From NCBI GenBank assembly GCA_014706295.1, contig JACSVZ010000011.1, positions 11,066,163 to 11,130,162 on the forward strand: 64,000 nucleotides of DNA, in the 5' to 3' direction. A model generated the notes under the pieces. The model saw only the letters and a program-made list of their open reading frames with translations, was not told the origin of the DNA and ran no database searches. The position numbers and the translations under genes are program-made. Of this stretch, positions 29,071 to 43,639 are shown piece after piece (position 1 is the first letter of the stretch; each line of letters opens with the position of its first letter). The stretch is from Lycocorax pyrrhopterus obiensis. Lineage: Eukaryota; Chordata; Aves; Passeriformes; Paradisaeidae.

Positions 29071-32000
29071 CCTTTCAACAGCTTGCTCAGTAACAGCATG
29101 GGATGAAAATACTTCAACCTTTGCATGAAGGGACTTTTAAATAGCACAGGAAGCGTGCAAGAGTATTCCCAAACTGCACAATGCAGCAGCATGTAAAACT
29201 ACCCACTGCATCTCCTGAGGCGTTCAGCGAGACAGCAGAAGCTGCATAGCTGTGCTAGCAGACACCTCACACACCTCATCAGCCCAGGGGAGAAGCAACA
29301 TTTATTAATTCAGGCCAAACAGCCCTGGACCTTAGCTGTAACCACAGGGATGCATTCACAGAGGTTTCAGATGTTTTTCAACTGCTCAACATCATGCCAT
29401 GCACCTGAAAACTGAATTGCTTGATTAATCACAGGACTCAGCTCAGCCTGAGAGTTTATCCCAAATATTTTACTACCAACAACACATAAGAAGAGTCCAG
29501 TTAAAGTGTAACAGTGGGGACAGTATGAGCTTACCAGCACTGCAGAATAAAGGCTGCATGGGATGCTACAGCACATCCCCAGCAAGCTTTGGACACCTCT
29601 TCTCCTCCATCCCCAGACAAAGGGGTAACATTTACAACCTCCAGCTGAAGTCAGTGAACAGGAGAGGGCTCACCTGGGCAGCACCACCCCATCCCAGCCT
29701 CCCTTTCCTGACAGAATGCCAAAGTATCCCAAAACTGAGAACCTATGCCCAGGCCCCTCCACTCCAGTGCCATTACAGGCTGCTTTTAATTATATCCAGA
29801 GCAACACAGCATAAAACCCGAATACACTGAACCTATTTCAGTAAGGGACAGTAATTTCCAGTCTTCCCTCCACAGCTTCTGACCTCAGCTGAGCAATTCT
29901 GAAAGAGCCACGTCCTGGTGAAGCAGCCAAGCCCTCTCCCATACACTCCTGACCTACAGATATGCTTAATATGTTAATTTTTGTTTTGCTTTCAGAACAA
30001 AACCTGCCTTTTAAATAAAATTTTAACAGATTCTAAACCAGAAACACTGCACTCCCCTGAGGCATTAAAAAATGCAAACTGAAGACTTCCCATGTGTCGG
30101 GGTTATTACTTATTTCCTTCTAAAAACAGAAGAAGTGTTGCAACAGTTGTAATGCTCCAGCTCACTAGGCCAAGAAGATGTTTTCTTTCTGCACACTCAT
30201 TAACCATAGTGTGGAACTCAATAACTGTTCTAATTTCCTACCTTAAATGTTTTTCTTCCCCCCAGTTTTCATTTTATGCTTCACATTTACATAGGACTAC
30301 ACTCCACCACTTACCTTGAGAGTCTAGTTGCTGTCAAACACAATAAAAGGAAAGGAAAGTGTCTGGGATCACAGAAGCTTTAGTGTTGAAAATTTTAATT
30401 TAATTTCTAGAAATGAATTTAAGCACTCAAAGCTTTCTTTGTCAGCCACAGATGAGAAATTGATAGGCTTTGAAGGCAAGCAAATGTTTTTTTAGTCGAA
30501 TCTCTCAAGTAAATATTTATGTTAGATATAATAACAGATGTTATTTCACACCACAAATTAAATACCAGCTAGCTATTAAATCTGGTGCAATGCCATGAAA
30601 CTCTTGGACACAGTTGCCCACAGTAGGTGCACTGTAACGAGGCTGAACTCCAGGATGGTTCCTGAGCCCCAGCTCCAAACCCAGAGCATCAGTCAAGCTG
30701 CTGTCGTGGCCTCAGGAGTCCTTGGGTGAGCCCAGCTCAAAGACAGATTTGCACTGTGGCACAGGGAGGAATTACCTAGCCACGCCACACTGCTGCTGCT
30801 TTTGCAAGATGCTCAGGGCCAAAACACTCTTTTGTCTCTGGTTTGCAAGGACACAGAGCCTGTGAAAGAGAGAAGAGGGCCCATCATGGGAAAGGGAAGG
30901 GACAGGACCCTCCATGCTCTGGGGAGCCCAGCAGCTTCCCCAGGTCAAAGACTGGCCTTTGTGTGCCCCTCCATGGGTGACATGATCTGTGTGCAAGCAC
31001 TGGCCTGTGTTCTCTGGAGCCTTAAAGGTGCAAAAGACATAGCTCATTGAATTTAATTCCTAAGAACATACCAACATTTACACACCTGAGGCACAACAGA
31101 GACAGATCCTGCATTGTGCAAAACCATGCTGAGTCCAGCCTGGGCAAGGGGCACCGACAGTGCAGATCCAGCAGCACAAGCTCCCGAGAGCAAGCGCTGT
31201 GCTCCGAGGGGCTCGAGCAGAGATCCCCCAGTGCAGCCCCACCGCAGGGCCAGGCAGGCTGGAGCTGCTCTGCAGCACAGGCACAGCACCAGCTCCACCA
31301 GCACACTGACACCCTGCAGGAGGTGATAGGGCAGGAGCAGATGTCAATGCTACCTTTTTTCCTGTAACTATCTTATTTGGCTAATTGCACAATCACAAGA
31401 AGGCTTCAAAGCATGCCAAAGAGTGGGATAATGACACTTCATGGGTGAAAAGGCCTTTCATTTATGTTTTTTCTCTAATAACCACTGAGGACAAACCATT
31501 ATCTTACCATCTTGCCCTGCCTTGTTGTGTCTTAATGCACGTATTTAACAAGATTACTTGGAGGATAGCACAAGAGATGCCTAATAAGGCAAGAACATTA
31601 ATTTTGAAAGTCCCACTTTATCTCTTATTACTGCAATATTTTTGCCTGTTGCCTTGGTGAGCATGAGGGCTGTAAACCAGCAGGACTGGGCAGTGGGATT
31701 CCTTTACTCCACTTGGAGCTGCTTCACTGCATGTAATTACAATACTCTGTTTATACCACGTTGTAAAGGCTGTTTGGGATAAGGCACTTGTAAGTCATTC
31801 CAAAATGGCAGAAAGGAAAGGGAAAGTTTGGCTGCAACAGCCAGAGCAGGAGAGGGAAGGGATAAAGGAAACATTCTTAGAAATCATTTGTACCTAGCAC
31901 AATGCAAACACTCAGGCTGGGGAATGAAGCTGGGGCACATTTCCTAACTGGTGTGGTGGCACCCAGGGGGCCAGCAAGCCTGGAAACACAACGAAGCTGA

Positions 32001-32559
32001 CAGCAATCACTCAGCACATAGCAACTCTTTGGCCCAAGCTTGTAGTTGCCCATGAACAATCCCACTGAACTTAAAGCTAACACCACGTGCTCAAAATCAG
32101 GACAGATTTCAAACACAACTTAGTAAGACAGAATTACTGTCTCCATCTGTCCTGTCCAAACTGGAGGGCAAGCAGCAGCCTTGCTGTAGTTTCTGCTGGA
32201 AAGGATAATGAAATCCCACCAGCAGAAACACTGCAGTGTACAGTCGATCAGACAAGGTATTTAAGCAAGCAATGCTCACAATCCCCTTTCACTCCTGAAG
32301 TGCCTTCAAGTTGGGAGAATTTTTCAGCAAGATGATGCAATTCCAAAAGTACATTAGATCACAGATTCCCACGGTGCAAAATAAGGCATATTTGCACTAT
32401 TGGCAGACCATCATAATATTTTCCTCTCTTCATCAGGATAATAAAACAGAAAAAAGCTTCTCAAACACAAAATTAAGCCAGAATTCTGGCAAAAAGGGGA
32501 TAGGAATAGTGCTGCATCTCACTATCTATCAATGAAGAATACAAGCATACATTTTCAAA

Positions 32560-33260
32560 AGAAAGACACATCCATAGTATGCTAAATACAGTAAGTATTA
32601 ATTAAATCATTATTAACAATCAAAATCTAATTTCTGTCACTTTCTGATATCTTAACTAAAGGCATATTTGCAATACTATTATAACGAGTTACAGTTCAAG
32701 CAATAGAGCTGCTTGCAATAATTCAGAAACATGTACACTTTCATATGAATATATCATGCCTAACTAATGAGATTGCTCATTTCATAACTTCAGTTCCATT
32801 TTTATTATTTCATAAAACTGGAAGTCCTTATCCATTTTATGAAAAACACCTTTGTGAAATTCATTAAATAAGCATAAAAAATTCATTAAACAAGTGAATT
32901 GCATTCATGGCTGCTTTGATGCAAATGCCCTTTAAGCAATGTAAAACTCCATATTGATTTAACCTTTCATGTTCTGATATTTCCATGTGGAGATATATAT
33001 ATAAATATATATATAAAAATCTTTATTCAAGGAATGAAATTAAGTGCTGATCCCTTGATCTCCAGCCAGGGTGAGGTAGATTGGTCAATTTAAATAGTCA
33101 TTGCTGATCAGCAAACAGCTGAGTTTGTATTAAAACATAGCACTAGTATTTCTGCATGTCTTTGCTGGCAAATAAATACACATATAATATATTGGGCCAA
33201 ATCAATACGATGCCTGAAGTTTCCTCTGTAGCAGAAAGTCAACCCAATATTGGCTAAGTC
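32560..33260. promoter_or_regulatory. Candidate enhancer-like block with perfect octamer site
   Basis: Unique AT-rich sequence with repeated ATTCATTAAA (32860-32900), a perfect POU octamer ATGCAAAT at 32919-32926, GTCAATTTAAATAG and CTGATCAGCAAACAGCTG. A short (TA)n tract at 32993-33016 interrupts it. The motif density suggests a regulatory element, but conservation is not shown. Confidence 0.35.
32993..33016. repeat. (TA)n microsatellite
   Basis: A TATATATA tract with one AAATA interruption, within an otherwise unique conserved-looking block. Confidence 0.8.
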
Positions 33261-34879
33261 TTGTGGGACTAGTTATAACAAGCTCATGCTGGTGAGGCAA
33301 AAGGTAGATGAGCTGAGTACCAGGTGAGCTGCTCATTCTCATTGCCACTGCTGCAAACAGTGCAGCCAACAAGCCAAGGTCTGCCCGAACCTAACTTGGG
33401 CCAGGTGGTACATGGGGGAACTGCCAAACTGAAGGAGCAACTCCATTTTGTTGGGGTCACTCTGCATTCCTTTGGTGGTTTCAACAGTCACTTGTCTCAC
33501 TAACTTTAAATTCCACTAAAACCACAATCCTTTCCCAGCACTTATGGCAGCGTGAAGAGTGAAAGAAATCACCAATCCCTTATCCAAGGGCCATTCTCTT
33601 CTCAGTGTATCCAATGCACTGTATGGCAGAGAGGATAACACGAGAAAGATGCACCTGCAACAAATACATCTGCTACTGAAGATGTGCATCTGATTAGACT
33701 TGGAATCGTCATGGAATAACGTACTTTTACTCCTCCAGTCATCCTAAAACTGTTGTTGAGAAGCAATAGTTTCCTCAAAAGGCTTATGGTAGTCTAACTG
33801 CAGCACCCCATGAGACATCCAGTGCATTCCAAAATAACCGCACCCACAGCTGGGGATCATGCTGGGTGTCAGCAGAGTGAGGCACCGACATCTCACCCTG
33901 CCACAAACCCATTCTGGCAAGCACCGAGTCAGAAGGCACCGTGCAAACCTGCACCCTGAGGCTTTCAGCAGTCCCAGGGGGCCACTGACTGCAGCAGCAT
34001 CCCAAAGACCCTCCCAGCTGAGCCAGGCCTGAGGTGTGACAGTGAGAGATGAGCAGGCCCACTCACTGCTGGGCTGCTCCTTTCTGCTGTGCTTCATACC
34101 CACGAGTTTCAACAAAGAGAATTTAATCAAACAGTGCTTCTATGAAGGGGAGGGTAACACACCACCCTTACAGCTTCCCAAGGTCCATGTTTCAAGGATG
34201 CCACTCCTGAATCACCTTCTACAGCCCTTCCATGCCTCATTTTCCTTCCCAGGTGCCTCTCCTGCACACTTCCTTTTCCCTCAGCTCATTTTTCTCCAGC
34301 AAACTGAGCCAGAAACAACCCTATTTCCATTTCTAACCATTTAAATTACAAACAATAATTTTTATGCACCAAAACAGGTCTTTAATTCTCATATTTCCCT
34401 CCAAAGTACACCCAGACATCCTTATTCTCAGTAAGCCGAGCCAAACAAAACAAATCAAGTCTCTAGGCCAAGCTTTCCAGGAGTTAAAAATAAGCCCCAG
34501 AGTATTAAAATAAACTTAAAAAAAAAAGTCAGAAAATATTTTAAAATGTCATCATTTTTAAAACTCTCCCCAATTCTTAACCAATGTCCCAGAAGATGCT
34601 GTTTCAAAAAGAAAAAAAGTTGACTTTTTTTCCCCAAAGAAAAAAGAAATCACATTGAAAATGAGCTTTATAATGAAGGAGTTTCAGCCTTAAATCACAG
34701 AATTGCATAAGCCAGCACAGCACAAAGCTGCTCCCACTTCTATCATCACAACAGTGAACAAAAAAGAGAGATGAAAACATCCTCACTTCCCACTTTTGTA
34801 CCTCCCGACCCCCCGACAGTCACTGCTCCTCAGCTGGCTCCCCCTGCCCCAAAACAAGCCCAAAATAGTACTTGAAGCC

Positions 34880-35220
34880 ATTTAACTTAATCATTATTAG
34901 GTTTTAGTTGAGACCTCCCTTGACACCATTGGCCAACAATAGGGCCCCCGGTTACCCTGCAGATTTTGAAGCATCGACAAGTCTTACGAGGGCACATTTC
35001 CACCTGCAGCAAGATTTAAAACTGGCCTTATAATAATTGAAAGAGAAAAAAAAAGGGGGATAAAAACCTTGGGAGCTTTTTCCACAATTACTAATTTAAC
35101 AGACAAATTATGTTTTATTGATAGTTCCAATAGTAAATTTGCCTTCCGTACATACTGCTGCTGATGCCTAACATAAGATGTGCAAGAGGAGAATCTTGTG
35201 CCTAAGGCTTTTTTAGGACA
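34880..35220. promoter_or_regulatory. Candidate conserved non-coding element
   Basis: Contains TTAATCATTATTAGG, a CCATTGGCCAACAAT segment (CCAAT-box/NF1-like and SOX-like), AATTACTAATTTAAC and TTTTATTGATAG in unique sequence. One of the more complex AT-rich blocks of the upstream flank. Texture-based call. Confidence 0.33.
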
Positions 35221-36197
35221 ACACAAAACAATTCAAGCAAGAGCTCTCCAGTAGAGCCCCACTCTGCAAGGGCTGCCCCTTGCCTTTCCAGCTCAGAAAA
35301 GGAGCACAGCATTTCTGCACACGTGCTGCCATCAGCCTCCCCACTCAGGCAGGCACCAACTCTCACAAGTGTCAGTCCTGCAGGTTTAGTCAGAAACTAG
35401 ATTTTAATTTAAGAAAATAACTGGTCTGACAGTACCCTGACTTCTAAAATTTGACTGTCTGCATGCTATTGGAAATAGAGGTGCATAATGGAGAGCCTAT
35501 AGCACAAACAATCCACGCATCTGGAGCAAGATGAGTTGGCTGGGATATAAAATTACTTCTGTGTATTTTGGGAAAACATATTACCCCTGAATTTTGCAGG
35601 TGAATGAGCAGATCTGGAGTGCCTCAAGGTCAGTGTGACAATTCCAGCTGAAAGTCTGCCCAGGAGCTTCCAAGACCTCTGACTTGTGCCATCACCGCAC
35701 TGACACATCACACCTTGGTCAAATGGATGTTGCCAGAGATGCCAGCAACCCTCCCTCCTCACACACACAACTGCAACCCAAGCACACAGTCCCAGCTCAG
35801 CTGTCCTTCGAGAAGTTACTGCAGCTGCAAATAACCAGGGTGCTGTTAATCTGCAAACAGGGCTTTCTGCAGCCTTTCCCTTGCATTTAAATCAGTTTCA
35901 CTTGAGAAAAAAAAAAAAATCTGTTTGTTTTAGCTAGGCTAACTAATCAGTGATGTGTTTGGCTGGAAACCTGTTATGTTTTGTTACTTTATCATGTTGC
36001 TATTTCCATGTTCAAAAGCTAGTTAAATTATTTACGCTACACTTCATATATTGTGTACAACACTTGCCTTGACACGAACAGCAGCAACTGCAAAGCCAGT
36101 TTCCTTGAGCCGGTGCTCCAGAATAACAGAGTGCTCTGCTTTGCAGGAAATGACCCATTCAGAGCCTCAGCTCTCATCCCTCCCTCCTCCCCCAACC

Positions 36198-36231
<34 letters not shown>

Positions 36232-36232
36232 A
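36198..36232. repeat. Poly-A tract
   Basis: A run of 21 A, then GAG and a further run of 11 A. No LINE or SINE body is recognisable upstream, so it is listed as simple sequence rather than a retroposon tail. Confidence 0.9.
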
Positions 36233-39200
36233 TCAAGAGCCACATAGACATGAATTGGCTTCAAAGTTTCAAATAGCACTGTTAATTTAATTCTGGAGAA
36301 TATTACAAAACAGGGAGTATAAAAGGAATAAGCTCAGCATTAGCTCAGTGTAAGAGCCTACCTACATCTAAAATTCACTGTGAATGATAAATTGCTTTCA
36401 GCCAATAACACCCAACATTATTTTAAAATGTGTATTATAGAACATGTACTTCAAGAGGCTCTGTGAATATTTTATTACACCATCCCAATCATTTAGACTG
36501 TGTGATATACGTCTCATTGTAGTTGCACTCCCTTTTAAGGTACAGTTTGATTTCCTCCCTGTCTTTTTATTTATTTAAATCACAACTGAGTTGAATTACC
36601 ATTTCTTTGCTTATCAGCAACCAAATTGAGCAGAGTTAAGAAACTCTGAAAATTCGGGAAGTACTTGTGTGGTCAGAAAAACAAACCTCCTCAGGTATCT
36701 CAGAAGCCTGAAATCACACCCTAGTGACCAAGAGGGCACATCTTTCCCCAGTCCTGCTGTTTTGAAGTATCATCAGCAGCATTCAAGGAAAACACACCAT
36801 TTCTTTAAATGTGAGGGGGCACTGTTGCAGCAGGATGGGGTTCCTGCAGCTCTGCTGCTGCAAAAGCTATTGCACCTATTTTTCTGAGATCCACTGTGGA
36901 CACTCTGGCACAGAGCAAGCCATTACTGATGTTTTCACCTGGCAAAAAAACCAGCAGCCACCTCTGCAAACTGGAGTGTGGATTTTCAGTCCCACCTCAC
37001 TTCCCACTGCATTCCAGCTGGCTCTGGCATTCCCCCACTAAAGCGAGGGCTGCAGGCAGTGACACGGGCAGGAAACACCACACACTCTAAGATAATTCCA
37101 AGCAAAGGCCATCTCCAGCAGATCCAATGGTGCCTTCCTGGGATGCCAGCAGAAAATACCATGGTGCTGTACACACACCCACTGCAGCACAGCTTGTGCC
37201 TAAGGAGTTCACAGCTTCATTGCCCTTCTCTGTATTTTGGTGCATTGAGAACAATAACTTGTACATAAAGCAGAACAGGGGTCACAGGCTGGGGAAGCAG
37301 ATTATAAACAAAGTCTTTTGGTATAATATTACACTTTCCATATTGATCAGTAAGCTCACAAGCTGCTAAGTTCCTCACTGTATATTACTATTAAAATTCA
37401 GTTAAGAGGCATTTTACTGAATCAGGTCAGGGCTGAGTGATCCCTCCAGTTCAAGCCTTGATATTGCACAGGTCTTGTGAATTGAGTCATAGATATCAAG
37501 AAACATTACAAGTCAAATCAATATTTTATAGCCTTTGCACAGACCATAGTCTGAAACTCCATCAGCATGGTGTTCTGAACAGAAGGATTTGCAGAGCTAA
37601 AATAATTTACATTAATAAGGCACTGACCCATGCAGTCCTTAATGATCATTTAGCTTTGGCAATACTTCTAACCACTATTGAGCTGCTTGGGAGTTGTGGG
37701 GTTTTTTTCAGCAGAAAACTCCTACATCAGATTAAGGACATAAGGAGTGACCCAGCCACAAGGCTCGGTTTTGTTTCATGTAAATTCATTCCTATTATAT
37801 AAACTGCTAAATTAAGAAATGAGGTATTTTAAACAAAGAGGTTAAAACACAGCCACAAAGACACAAACAAACATCACAGAAATCCTTAATTCCATTTCTT
37901 GCCTTGTTTGCTTATTGAAGTGCCATATGTTTCTGCAAGTGCTATGAAAATATCATAAGATCATAATTATAAGGTTTGTTGAATTATAGAGTAAAGAAGC
38001 CACTTATTTACATTTAAATATGAACAGTGGTAATTGAAATGTCACATGTTTCTCTGTTCTTGACTCCAGAAAAATATTTATCTACCAACAGCTTGATGTG
38101 CTTTCAACAATGGCCTGGATTCATGAAAGGGATTGTTACTCACATCACTCTCTGCTTTTATCCATTTTCCCTTATGATTTACAAACTCAAATAGGGGCTC
38201 CTGAAGTCCTCAGGCACTGATGCAGCCATGAAGACATTGTGATGTAAACAGTTACTAAAGATTGTTACTAAGCTGGCCTTCAATAATTATTTGACCTGAC
38301 AATACGTGAAGCCCTGCAATAGCTTTAGGAATTCAATTTTCAATTGACCTCATTGAACTGATGCAAAAAACAACTGCAGATGCATTTAAAGCAATTAGCT
38401 CTTGTTAAAGTCCAGTAGCAAGCACACCCAAGTCAAGCTGATGTTGAATACACACAGAGATGGTTACAAGATTAAATTAAAATTGCAATACTTGAACTCA
38501 TTGAGGGCACTGCAGCCCTGGACACGTTCTGCTGTGCCAAACTCACCTATGAGACCTAAAGCCTGACACTTCTTACAACACTACCAGTGTCAGCAGAAAT
38601 AGGTTCAGTTCCACTAAGCTGAAAAGAAGAGCAAAGGCCCAAACCAGAGGAAAGCAACTCGTTATGAAGAGCCCATCACTCAGACCCACACAGCAGAGAG
38701 CAGCCAGCCCTGGGAAGGCAGAAGCCAATACTGTCGAGTACTTTTATTTTTGTTACATATTGATAATTCTCATCATGCAAGGACTGAAGTTTGGGTCATT
38801 CTTTTGCTGGTCTTTCTCCAAGAGGGCTCTTTCACTGCACTGCCTGAGAACCCCAGAGATTTTACCAGCTCTGTTTAACAGCTACACATTCCACCCCCAA
38901 GTTAATGGTAAAGCTTTCCATTAACAGAAGCAGTTTTAGGCTAATGCTAAACCAATGAAACCCAGTCTGCTCTACTCCCCTCTACCTGTCTCAAAACACT
39001 CCTTGTTTCCTAGTTTAATAATTAAATGTACCAACACCTTTCTTGAAGACTGAACACAAACTAGACTGACTGGAGTTCAGTGAGAGCAGGTAACATTTGC
39101 AGGGAAGCACTCAGAAGATGAGGAAAAAAAAAATATTTAGAGGCAGTCACAACTTGTATCAAACACCAACAGAACTCTTCAAAGTCATCACATCAAAAAC

Positions 39201-42200
39201 CAGAAGAGATGGGTCTCTGCTGGGTTGTGTCACTCAGTTTGTGGCAGGAGCAGCCAGTCCCCGAGAGCAAGAACAGCATCTGCAAAGCAGTGGGTCAGTA
39301 AACAGCATAATGAAACCTGACAGTAACTTCATTTGTAAAATATACACTAAAGCTATCAGGGCAAAAGTGCTAATAGCAAGGGCAACACTTGCATAATTAC
39401 ACTGACTTGAAGGCTCTGGTCTTAAATTGACCTAAAAATGCCCCTCACTGCTGCAAACCACAGTCAGCTGTGCTGTTCCCTGCACGGTGCCCTGGGCCTG
39501 GCTGCTCCCCACCCACGGCAGAGCCAAGGGATTGCCACTGCTGGGGCTCCAGGAACACACCAGTGTAACACTGGGCATTAGTGACCAAGTCAGGCATATG
39601 ACAGATACTGGGGTTTAAGTTTTCTGCATTTCTTTGATGTCAAGGATCTGCCAGCTGTCTCTCACTGTTACCCCTCGTTTTCTAAGCTCCAATGAAACAG
39701 TTGCACTTCGTCACTTTGCCACACAGAGTAGACGAGAAGGACAAACATGGGGCAAATGAATGGCAAAAAGGAGTACAAGTGCAGACTACACTGATGCTAT
39801 CTTAAAAAAAAAATATCCTTGGGCAGAGCAAGAATATTCTTCCCACACCAGTTTGAACCATTCCCCATGGAGTTCACTCACTGTGTCTACAAACAATGTG
39901 GGTTTTTACTAGCTCTGAATACTGCTTCTGCACATGTATCTATTAATACTAGACTGACTGTGTACAGTCCACAGCTGGCATTTAGCCATCCATAAAGGAA
40001 TTAATCTGACACTAAACTAACATTATTCATATTGTTTTCTTTCTATTGTGTTTTTTTCAAAGGTTTAATTTCACTTGCTACTATCCAGGGCTTATTTGGC
40101 ACATACAACCAAAACAAAGGCACAGAGATGACAAAAGGCAGCCACTGCAGTCATCGTGCTACCCAGCCCCAAACTGGATCCTGGGAGAGCAACACACACA
40201 ACCCTGCACAGGAATTGCCTGCAAACAGGAGCCACCTGGCCAGAGAGCTGGGGGCAGATGGAATGAGGCTGTTTCCCACCTGTGCCCGCAGCTGCAGAGC
40301 CCAGGGCCCTTTGCAGGCCTCTGTGCAGCCCTGCCTGCTCCATCCCTTCCCAGCACAGCACACAAGGGAGGCAATCAGCTATTTCCCCAGTCAAACCCCA
40401 TAACAGGCTACAACCAGCAGAAGGAGATTGGATAAATATTTAAGCTCAATGGACAAGTACAGGTAAAACAATCTGTGGGGCAATATTTTTACTGAGTGAT
40501 AAAAGACACAGAAACAATGAGGAGCACAAGCAAGCCAGGACCTCATAATAAGACTATTCCAACACTGCTGACTGCCCACTGCACGTTTGTTCAGGCTTTT
40601 GCTAGCTCTGCATAATCAAAGAGGCACTGGGAGCTGATGCATGAGGAACAAACCGAGCAGAGGAACAAATCTTTATCCATCTTTTAGGGTTTAGCCCTCG
40701 GGAGCCTGCACTGTGATGTGCAATTGAAACTTTGGAGAAGCAGCCCCTCCCAGGGTCACCCCACTGCCCCCAGCAAGGTGCCCAGGCAGAACCACCTCTC
40801 ACTGTATCAGTAGTTGGTACAACTAACTCACCTTTCACTCCCAACAGCAGCCAGAGAAAGAAAAATATACAAACATCTCCTCCACCATTACCACCAGTGC
40901 AGCTCTTTGGTGCTAAACCCAAAGACCAGTGCAAGTTTTACAAAGATAAGAAAACAAAACAAAATACAAAATAGCCATGGGAGCTGTAGCACTGCCTGGG
41001 TAGATATTCAAACATCACACAACATCCTATTAAACTCTTCCTTAAAAATAATAAACACTGCAGATCCCCATTCCATCTTTGTTACATTTTAGTATTCTTT
41101 GCTTCATTGCCCATTTACAAATCATGAAGAATTCATAGATGAATAATGGACTGAGAATAATATCCATGTATATATATATAAAAACATAAAACCCAGCACA
41201 AGCCAAGAACAGGATAAGCTCTTCCCAGGCACAGTAAATTAAAGACTGAAGTAATAAAATTAAAATTAAAAAACCAAACCAACATTGTTAAGTGTCTAAA
41301 ATCCTTTCCAGTAGCTCTGACGAGTAGTCATTATTCTGTTTCACAATAAAGCATGTCATTTCATTGTCCAGAGAGCCTCCCCACGATATATAAATGAATT
41401 ATTTTCTGGAGGTTTCCCCATTGTCTCTAGAGACTTTACAACACATTAAATTTAGCTCCTGTGTCTCCTTCAAGATGATATGCTACCCCAGCTACAGGCT
41501 GCTATGTGCCTGGACCAAGGACAGAGGTACCTTCAGCCTGAGGAAACCCCCTGCCCTCTTTGCAGCCCCTTTGCCCTCCCCATACCCAGGAAGGCCCTTG
41601 GGAAGCGCTGCCTCTCCCAGGGCACTCCCCAGAACCAGTACAAGTGCAGCTGGAAGACATGAGCACAGCGGGGACACCACCACGCTTTTCACCCACCTCG
41701 AGCAGTCCCAGTCCTGCAGCCATGTGCCTCATGCTCCTACTTCCAGCCGCTCTCCATCCCAAACCACAGCCCAGCTCCTCCCTCCTGCTCCAGGTCTAAC
41801 AAATCTACTTAACAAAGATCTCACAGGTGTGGTTCTTCCCTGTCCTAAAGTGCAGCTGCAAATACTCTCACCCCTGAGCAATCTCCAGTTAAACTGTGGG
41901 GAAGCGGCACTGGCGCTCAGACCCACCTGTGGCTGCAATCACCCACACCACAGCTGCATGTTGACATCATTTATAAAATCCACATTATTTATAATACGTG
42001 ATGAAACCTTCAAAGCATATGTCTTGAGCTTTTTACCCAACTAGGAGACCAGTCACTGACCCTCCTCCTTCAATCCTTTCCTTTTTTCTCTTACAGGACA
42101 TTTGAAGTGACAATCTCTACCTTAAAGATGGGTACAGCCATGGAACCCAAATTCCATATTCAAAAGTAGAGTAGGCCCCTGGCATACAGGCTGAATGAAC

Positions 42201-43639
42201 TTCCAGCAAATTTCATGCCCTTAAATCACTCATGAAATGAAGTCACCCCCACAACTGGCTTCCTGAAAAATGTTATCCACAGCTTGGTTTTAACCTTTTT
42301 TAAAAAAAGTTTATCTTTTTTTTTTAAAATTCATTGCTGATTATTACTTCCTATTAGAAATAATGGTGCCTTCTCATTGTGAAAGTCTATCAGTGAAAAC
42401 ATACACCCTTTTATGAGTTTAACTGTTTGGAATAACTTTTAAACTATTACTCAACTCCTCTGAAATTTCTTTCAAGGGATTGAAGGTTTTTCCTGTATCA
42501 AATTATCTGGATTTCTCATGGATTATGCATTTTTCAAAAACTCACTCATTACAGATTAAAGGGAGAAAGGGAAGTTAGAAAGGACACAATAGAAAAAAAG
42601 ATCGGTAAAGAAAAATATTTTAAATATTCATGACCAAGGGGGAAATGGAAACACATTAAAGGCAAATGTGAGAGCTTTTAAATATGTTATTAAAATTGAT
42701 TTATAAATGAGACTCTTCTTTAACCACGTGCTTTAGCCTTCACTACTTATTTCCTTCTGCTGTCTCTCCAAGCATTGGTGCCACCACTCAAAACCTATGG
42801 CATTAAGGAAAGATATCCAGAAAACAGTTAGGCTGGCAACAACTATGGGCTGCTCAAACTGGAAGACGTCATTATGTTAAGAATCTCAGAGAATGAGATG
42901 AGAAATCGGGTACTTGCAAAACATCTGTTCCAGGTGAGGCTGGGCTGCAGCAGGGGCTGCCCTGCTCACCCCACTGCGGCCCAGAGCCACCCCTCGGGCA
43001 GTGGGCAGGCAGTCAGGAGCAAGGAGAGACCGGTCAAGTGCACAAACGCAGACACTAATTATTTACAAAGACAGAAAAAGACATTTGCCATTTCTGATCC
43101 CCTTCTCCCTCCGCACGGAAATGATGCCCACCGCCCACGTGGCTGCGCACCGGCCCCAGGTGGGCTCCGAGGGCTGATCCACACACAGGGCAAACCAAAC
43201 CAGCATTTCCATGGAAAAGTGTCTGCAAGTTGATGTTGAAGGACTGGAGAAGCCTGGGTGTGAACCCACATGCAGCACACAGCATGCTGCAAGCCCTTCC
43301 TTCCTTCTGCACCAGATCCCAAATCCACGTAAATTACCCCAGCAGCCTGCATTTTCAGGATGTACCTTCTGTAGTTTTTCAGCTTTGAAAACAGTTCCAG
43401 TAATGCCCCACAGGGCTGGAACAGCTGACTGTAGATCACTGCTACTGGCACGTCAGAGACCAAGCCTCTGCAGCATTCAGAGCTGCACAGGGTGCACCGC
43501 ACCACCAGCAAGGAGCAGCATGTGGAGCCATGTGACTCCTGGGTCACGTTTTTATTAAAGGACACAGCAGCAGATGTGTATTGCACAAACAGCCCAAGGA
43601 ATATGAACAAAAATTCTGGAAATTATCCTTGAAAGGAAC

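Larger units (their letters stand above)
9063..32559. other. Intergenic desert, no gene seen
   Basis: About 23 kb without a supportable coding exon; open frames are short and lack domains. Simple sequence includes T15 at 13813-13827, an A-rich AAACCC-type tract at 20720-20771 and a (TG)n stretch at 24143-24164. Homeodomain-motif-rich AT blocks lie at about 11750-11960, 17480-17680, 23480-24060, 28830-29070 and 30380-30600. Confidence 0.65.

Noticed and set aside
36198..36232. Poly-A tract considered as the tail of a processed pseudogene or SINE
   Set aside because: No recognisable mRNA or SINE body upstream and no clear target-site duplication.
41394..42044. 216-codon open frame on the + strand
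   Set aside because: No domain, no splice context and no family resemblance; its composition matches intergenic DNA with a slightly GC-rich middle.
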